This document shows positions 31,557 through 34,022 of a stretch of DNA of 34,022 nucleotides, piece by piece. Source of the DNA: Actinomadura rubrisoli (GTDB lineage Bacteria; Actinomycetota; Actinomycetes; Streptosporangiales; Streptosporangiaceae). The number at the start of each line of letters is the position of its first letter. The first letter of the stretch is position 1. The DNA lies in the NCBI RefSeq assembly GCF_004349215.1, contig NZ_SMKU01000063.1, positions 1-34,022 on the forward strand. The letters are read 5' to 3'. The position numbers and the translations under genes are program-made. Below the pieces are notes generated by a model. The model ran no database searches, was not told where the DNA came from, and saw nothing but the letters and a program-made list of their open reading frames with translations.

Positions 31557-34022
31557 TCAGGCGAAGCGGGCCAGTTCGGCGCGCGAGGCGACACCGAGCT
31601 TGGGGTACGCCTTGTAGAGGTGGTACTCCACCGTCCGGTGGCTGAGGAACAGCTGGGCGGCGATGTCGCGGTTGCTCGCCCCGGACGCCGCGAGCCGGAC
31701 GATCTGCAGCTCCTGCGGCGTGAGCCGGTCCAGCGGGTCCTCGCCGCCGGACGGGGCGGGCGCGGTCTCCCCGGTCGCGCGCAGCTCGGCGCGGGCGCGT
31801 CCGGCCCACGGGACGGCGCCGAGCCGCTCGAAGGCCGCCAGGGCGGAGCGGAGCGGGACGCGGGCGTCCGAGCGGCGCCGCGCCCGCCGCAGCCATTCGC
31901 CGTACAGCAGCTCGGTCCGGGCGCGTTCGAACGGCCGTCCGCCCTGCTCGTGCAGGCGCATCGCCGCCGCGAACGCCTCCTCGCCGGGCGACAGCAGGGC
32001 CCGGCAGCGCAGCGCGACGGCCGACGCCCACGGGCGGTCGATCGCGGCGGCCCATTCGGTGAGGCGCTCGCAGGCGGCCTCCGCGCGATGCGGGGCGCCG
32101 GCGTGGACGGCGGCCTCGGCCAGGTCGGCGGACGCGAAGACCACGGCGGCGGTGTGCCGGGCGGGTCCGGAGGCGGCCTCGTCCAGGACGCGCAGCGCCT
32201 CGTCGTGGCGGCCCAGGCCGAGATGCAGCAGGCCCAGGGCGCACGCTCCCGCGGCCGCCGCCTCGGCGACCGATCGTCCGGCGGCCGCCGCGTGCTCGCG
32301 GCACCGTCCCTCGTCGCCCTCGACGGCGGCGATCCGGGCGGCGATAGCGGCCAGGCGTCCCTCCCGGTGCCGCTGGCCGGTCTCGCGGGCCAGCTCCCCG
32401 GCCTCGGCGAGGGTCGCGGCCGCGTCGCGGTGCAGGCCCGCCGCCACCTGCGTCTGCGCGACGACCTGCAAGGTCGTGGGCAGCGCACCGATCAGGCCGC
32501 GCTGCCTGCCGAGCGCGGCGTCGGCGGCGGCCAGTTCCGCGGCCGCCTCGTCCTCGCCGAGCAGCAGCGCCGGCGCCAGGACGAACAGCCGCGCGATGAG
32601 GCTGCCGAAGGGGTCCGTGCGCGACGCCGCCACCACCCCGCGCAGGAGCGGGACGCCGGACGCGACGTCCCCAGCGGCGATCCGTCCGAGGCCCACCAGC
32701 GCGGCGGCCACCGAGGCGGTCTCGCCGGCGGCGCGGGTGACGCAGGTGCCGACGGCGGCGGCGCCGATCTCGGCGGCCAGCCCGGCCACGCGGCGGACCT
32801 CGCCGTCCTCGCCCGCCGACCAGGCGTTGCCCGCCGCCATGACCAGCAGCGTCAGCGCCAGCCCCGGATCGGTGGCGGCGATCGGCACGGCGCTGTCGGC
32901 CAGGTAGCGGGCGGTGCCGGCCGGTGCGCCCCGCTCGAACTCGGCCGTCGCGCGGACCATCGCCAGCTCCGCGAGCGGCCCCGCGTCCCGCGCGTGCTCG
33001 GCGGCGCGCTCGGCCAGGGCCGCCGCCCGCTCGGTGCGGCCCCCGGTGATCGCCGACTGGGCGGCGCGGATCAGCCGGCGGGTCCCGTCGTCCCGGGACG
33101 GGCTGAGCCGGGCGGCGTGCTCGTACAGGGACGAGGCGGTCGCGGGCGCGCTGCGGCCCCGGGCAGCGGCGGCGGCCCGTTCGAGGTCGGCGGCGACGTC
33201 CTCGTCGGGCGCGGGCGACGCCGCCGCGCGGTGCAGGGCGCGCCGGTCGCCGTCCGTCGCCTCGGCGAGCGCCGTGTGGACCGACAGGCGCGTCGTCAGC
33301 GGCATGCGCTGGTAGGCCGCCGCGCGGACGAGGGGATGCCGGAACGCGACGTGGGCGCCGGTGATCCGCAGCAGGCCCGCCCGTGCGGCCGCGTCGAGGT
33401 CGCCGGCCGTTGCGCCCAGGCTGTGCGCGGCGCGCAGGACGGTGCCTAGCTCGCCGGTGCCCTCGGCGGCGGCGACCGCGAGGGCCAGTCGCGGCCGTTC
33501 CGGCAGCCGTTCGACGCGTGCGCCGAACGCGGCGAGCACGCGTCCGGTGACCGGCAGCGCGGCCGGGGGCGGGGCCTTTCCGGTGCGCTCGCCGGGGTCC
33601 AGGGCGGCGGGGAGTTCGAGCAGGGCGAGCGGGTTGCCCGCCGACTCCTCGATGATCCGGTTCCGGACGGGGACGGCCAGGTCGGAGGCCCGTTCGGCGA
33701 GGAGCGCGGCGGCGGCCCCGTCCTCCAGGCCGTCCAGCGGCAGTTCGGGCAGGCCCCGGGCGTCGAACTCCTCGCGGGCGGCGAAGACCATCGCGACGCC
33801 CTCGGCGCCGAGGCGGCGGGCGGCGAACACGAGCGCGTCGGCGGAGGCGGGGTCGAGCCAGTGCGCGTCGTCGACCAGGAACAGGACGGGACGGTCGGCC
33901 GCGAGGTCCGACAGGAGGGTGAGGACGGCGAGCCCGACCAGGAACCGGTCGCTGCCGTCCCCAAGGCGGTTTCGGGGGGTGTGGGGGGTCGTCCCCCCTC
34001 GGGAGGCAGGGCTGTTCCGGGG
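31557..34022 (-). CDS. LuxR-family (LAL) ATPase regulator, N-terminus beyond window
   Basis: 821 residues are visible and the frame stays open to the right edge, so the start and the Walker A are outside. Walker B: PVLFLVDDAHWLDPASADALVFAARRLG, typical of LAL/MalT-like regulators. A long helical, TPR-like middle follows (many ARA/AAL-rich repeats). The C-terminal HTH is LTPQELQIVRLAASGASNRDIAAQLFLSHRTVEYHLYKAYPKLGVASRAELARF, an intact GerE/LuxR domain. LAL proteins bind ATP and an inducer, then activate local genes. The reading start at 33830 is only an internal GTG/ATG and is rejected. The first visible 25 residues contain an odd Pro/Arg/Gly-rich stretch from a G-rich hairpin, perhaps an insertion or an inter-strain repeat. 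The downstream quinone reductase may be a target. Confidence 0.85.
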   Translation of the reverse strand, partial: PRNSPASRGGTTPHTPRNRLGDGSDRFLVGLAVLTLLSDLAADRPVLFLVDDAHWLDPASADALVFAARRLGAEGVAMVFAAREEFDARGLPELPLDGLEDGAAAALLAERASDLAVPVRNRIIEESAGNPLALLELPAALDPGERTGKAPPPAALPVTGRVLAAFGARVERLPERPRLALAVAAAEGTGELGTVLRAAHSLGATAGDLDAAARAGLLRITGAHVAFRHPLVRAAAYQRMPLTTRLSVHTALAEATDGDRRALHRAAASPAPDEDVAADLERAAAAARGRSAPATASSLYEHAARLSPSRDDGTRRLIRAAQSAITGGRTERAAALAERAAEHARDAGPLAELAMVRATAEFERGAPAGTARYLADSAVPIAATDPGLALTLLVMAAGNAWSAGEDGEVRRVAGLAAEIGAAAVGTCVTRAAGETASVAAALVGLGRIAAGDVASGVPLLRGVVAASRTDPFGSLIARLFVLAPALLLGEDEAAAELAAADAALGRQRGLIGALPTTLQVVAQTQVAAGLHRDAAATLAEAGELARETGQRHREGRLAAIAARIAAVEGDEGRCREHAAAAGRSVAEAAAAGACALGLLHLGLGRHDEALRVLDEAASGPARHTAAVVFASADLAEAAVHAGAPHRAEAACERLTEWAAAIDRPWASAVALRCRALLSPGEEAFAAAMRLHEQGGRPFERARTELLYGEWLRRARRRSDARVPLRSALAAFERLGAVPWAGRARAELRATGETAPAPSGGEDPLDRLTPQELQIVRLAASGASNRDIAAQLFLSHRTVEYHLYKAYPKLGVASRAELARFA
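33974..33998. repeat. G-rich repeat and hairpin inside the LuxR reading frame
   Basis: GGGGGG occurs twice (33974-33979, 33983-33988) and the second run pairs with CCCCCC (33993-33998) around TCGT. Beyond it, a CGGGAGG-rich run reaches the edge. On the coding strand this yields the low-complexity text before DRFLVGLAVL. It looks like a small palindromic element rather than ordinary LAL sequence. Confidence 0.5.

Noticed and set aside
31620..33449. 609-codon rightward frame over the LuxR gene
   Set aside because: Antisense shadow; the minus frame has Walker B and HTH motifs and continues to the edge.
31557..34022. Pathway regulator of an antibiotic gene cluster
   Set aside because: LAL regulators often serve clusters, but no synthase or tailoring cluster lies in the window.

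Overview
The window is high-GC DNA with strong third-position G/C bias, many GTG/TTG starts, 4-bp ATGA/GTGA gene overlaps, promoters of the TANNNT type placed directly against start codons, an F420-type nitroreductase, a Corynebacterium-like ArsR/ArsC, a snapalysin and a large LuxR (LAL) regulator. Together these point to a filamentous actinomycete, most likely the Streptosporangiales/Actinomadura neighbourhood (inference; no rRNA or tRNA is present). It looks like a chromosomal segment rich in small regulator-plus-target modules. I see no prophage, IS element, CRISPR array, tRNA or biosynthetic cluster core.

Layout. 1-3101: a response-regulator/thioredoxin-reductase-like fusion overlapping a cyclic-nucleotide-domain histidine kinase. 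3117-5327: a winged-helix AlkZ-like protein divergent from a WYL regulator. 5403-6598: a deazaflavin nitroreductase divergent from a TetR regulator, with three tandem 14-bp palindromes between them. 6624-8110: a second TetR regulator divergent from a SAM methyltransferase that appears leaderless, with twin 18-bp palindromes. 8122-10390: an SRPBCC-ArsR-MFS row read leftward, driven by a promoter containing two GCAAC-N6-GTTGC palindromes. 10491-14680: an arsenic resistance locus (arsO-like fragment, arsR, Cys-tailed flavoprotein, second arsR, ACR3 pump, ArsC). 14713-17144: a TetR regulator, a small membrane protein and two overlapping ECF-type sigma factor genes, the second carrying an extra N-terminal segment. 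17245-18177: an APH(6)-like kinase. 18283-22094: a five-gene DUF4129/MoxR/DUF58 operon. 22114-24755: two convergent LysR genes and a secreted snapalysin-like protease divergent from the second. 24756-25145: a terminator and an orphan C-terminal coding fragment. 25146-26432: a secreted alpha/beta hydrolase. 26700-28378: an ECF sigma factor and a membrane partner. 28560-30509: a metzincin-type metalloprotease without a signal peptide and a HEAT-like protein. 30530-31444: a quinone-reductase-like dehydrogenase. 31557-34022: a LuxR regulator running off the right edge.

How it works together. The clearest physiological unit is arsenic detoxification: ArsC reduces arsenate, the ACR3 pump exports arsenite, two ArsR proteins with different cysteine sites can sense it, and a flavoprotein with Cys-rich tails may bind or oxidise trivalent arsenic. 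Three regulator/target pairs share one architecture: a perfect or near-perfect palindrome lies inside the -35/-10 spacer and a second copy covers the transcription start. The least explained items are the RR/reductase fusion with its kinase, the sigma-factor N-terminal fusion, the unsecreted metzincin with a HEAT-like neighbour, and a G-rich hairpin inside the LuxR reading frame.
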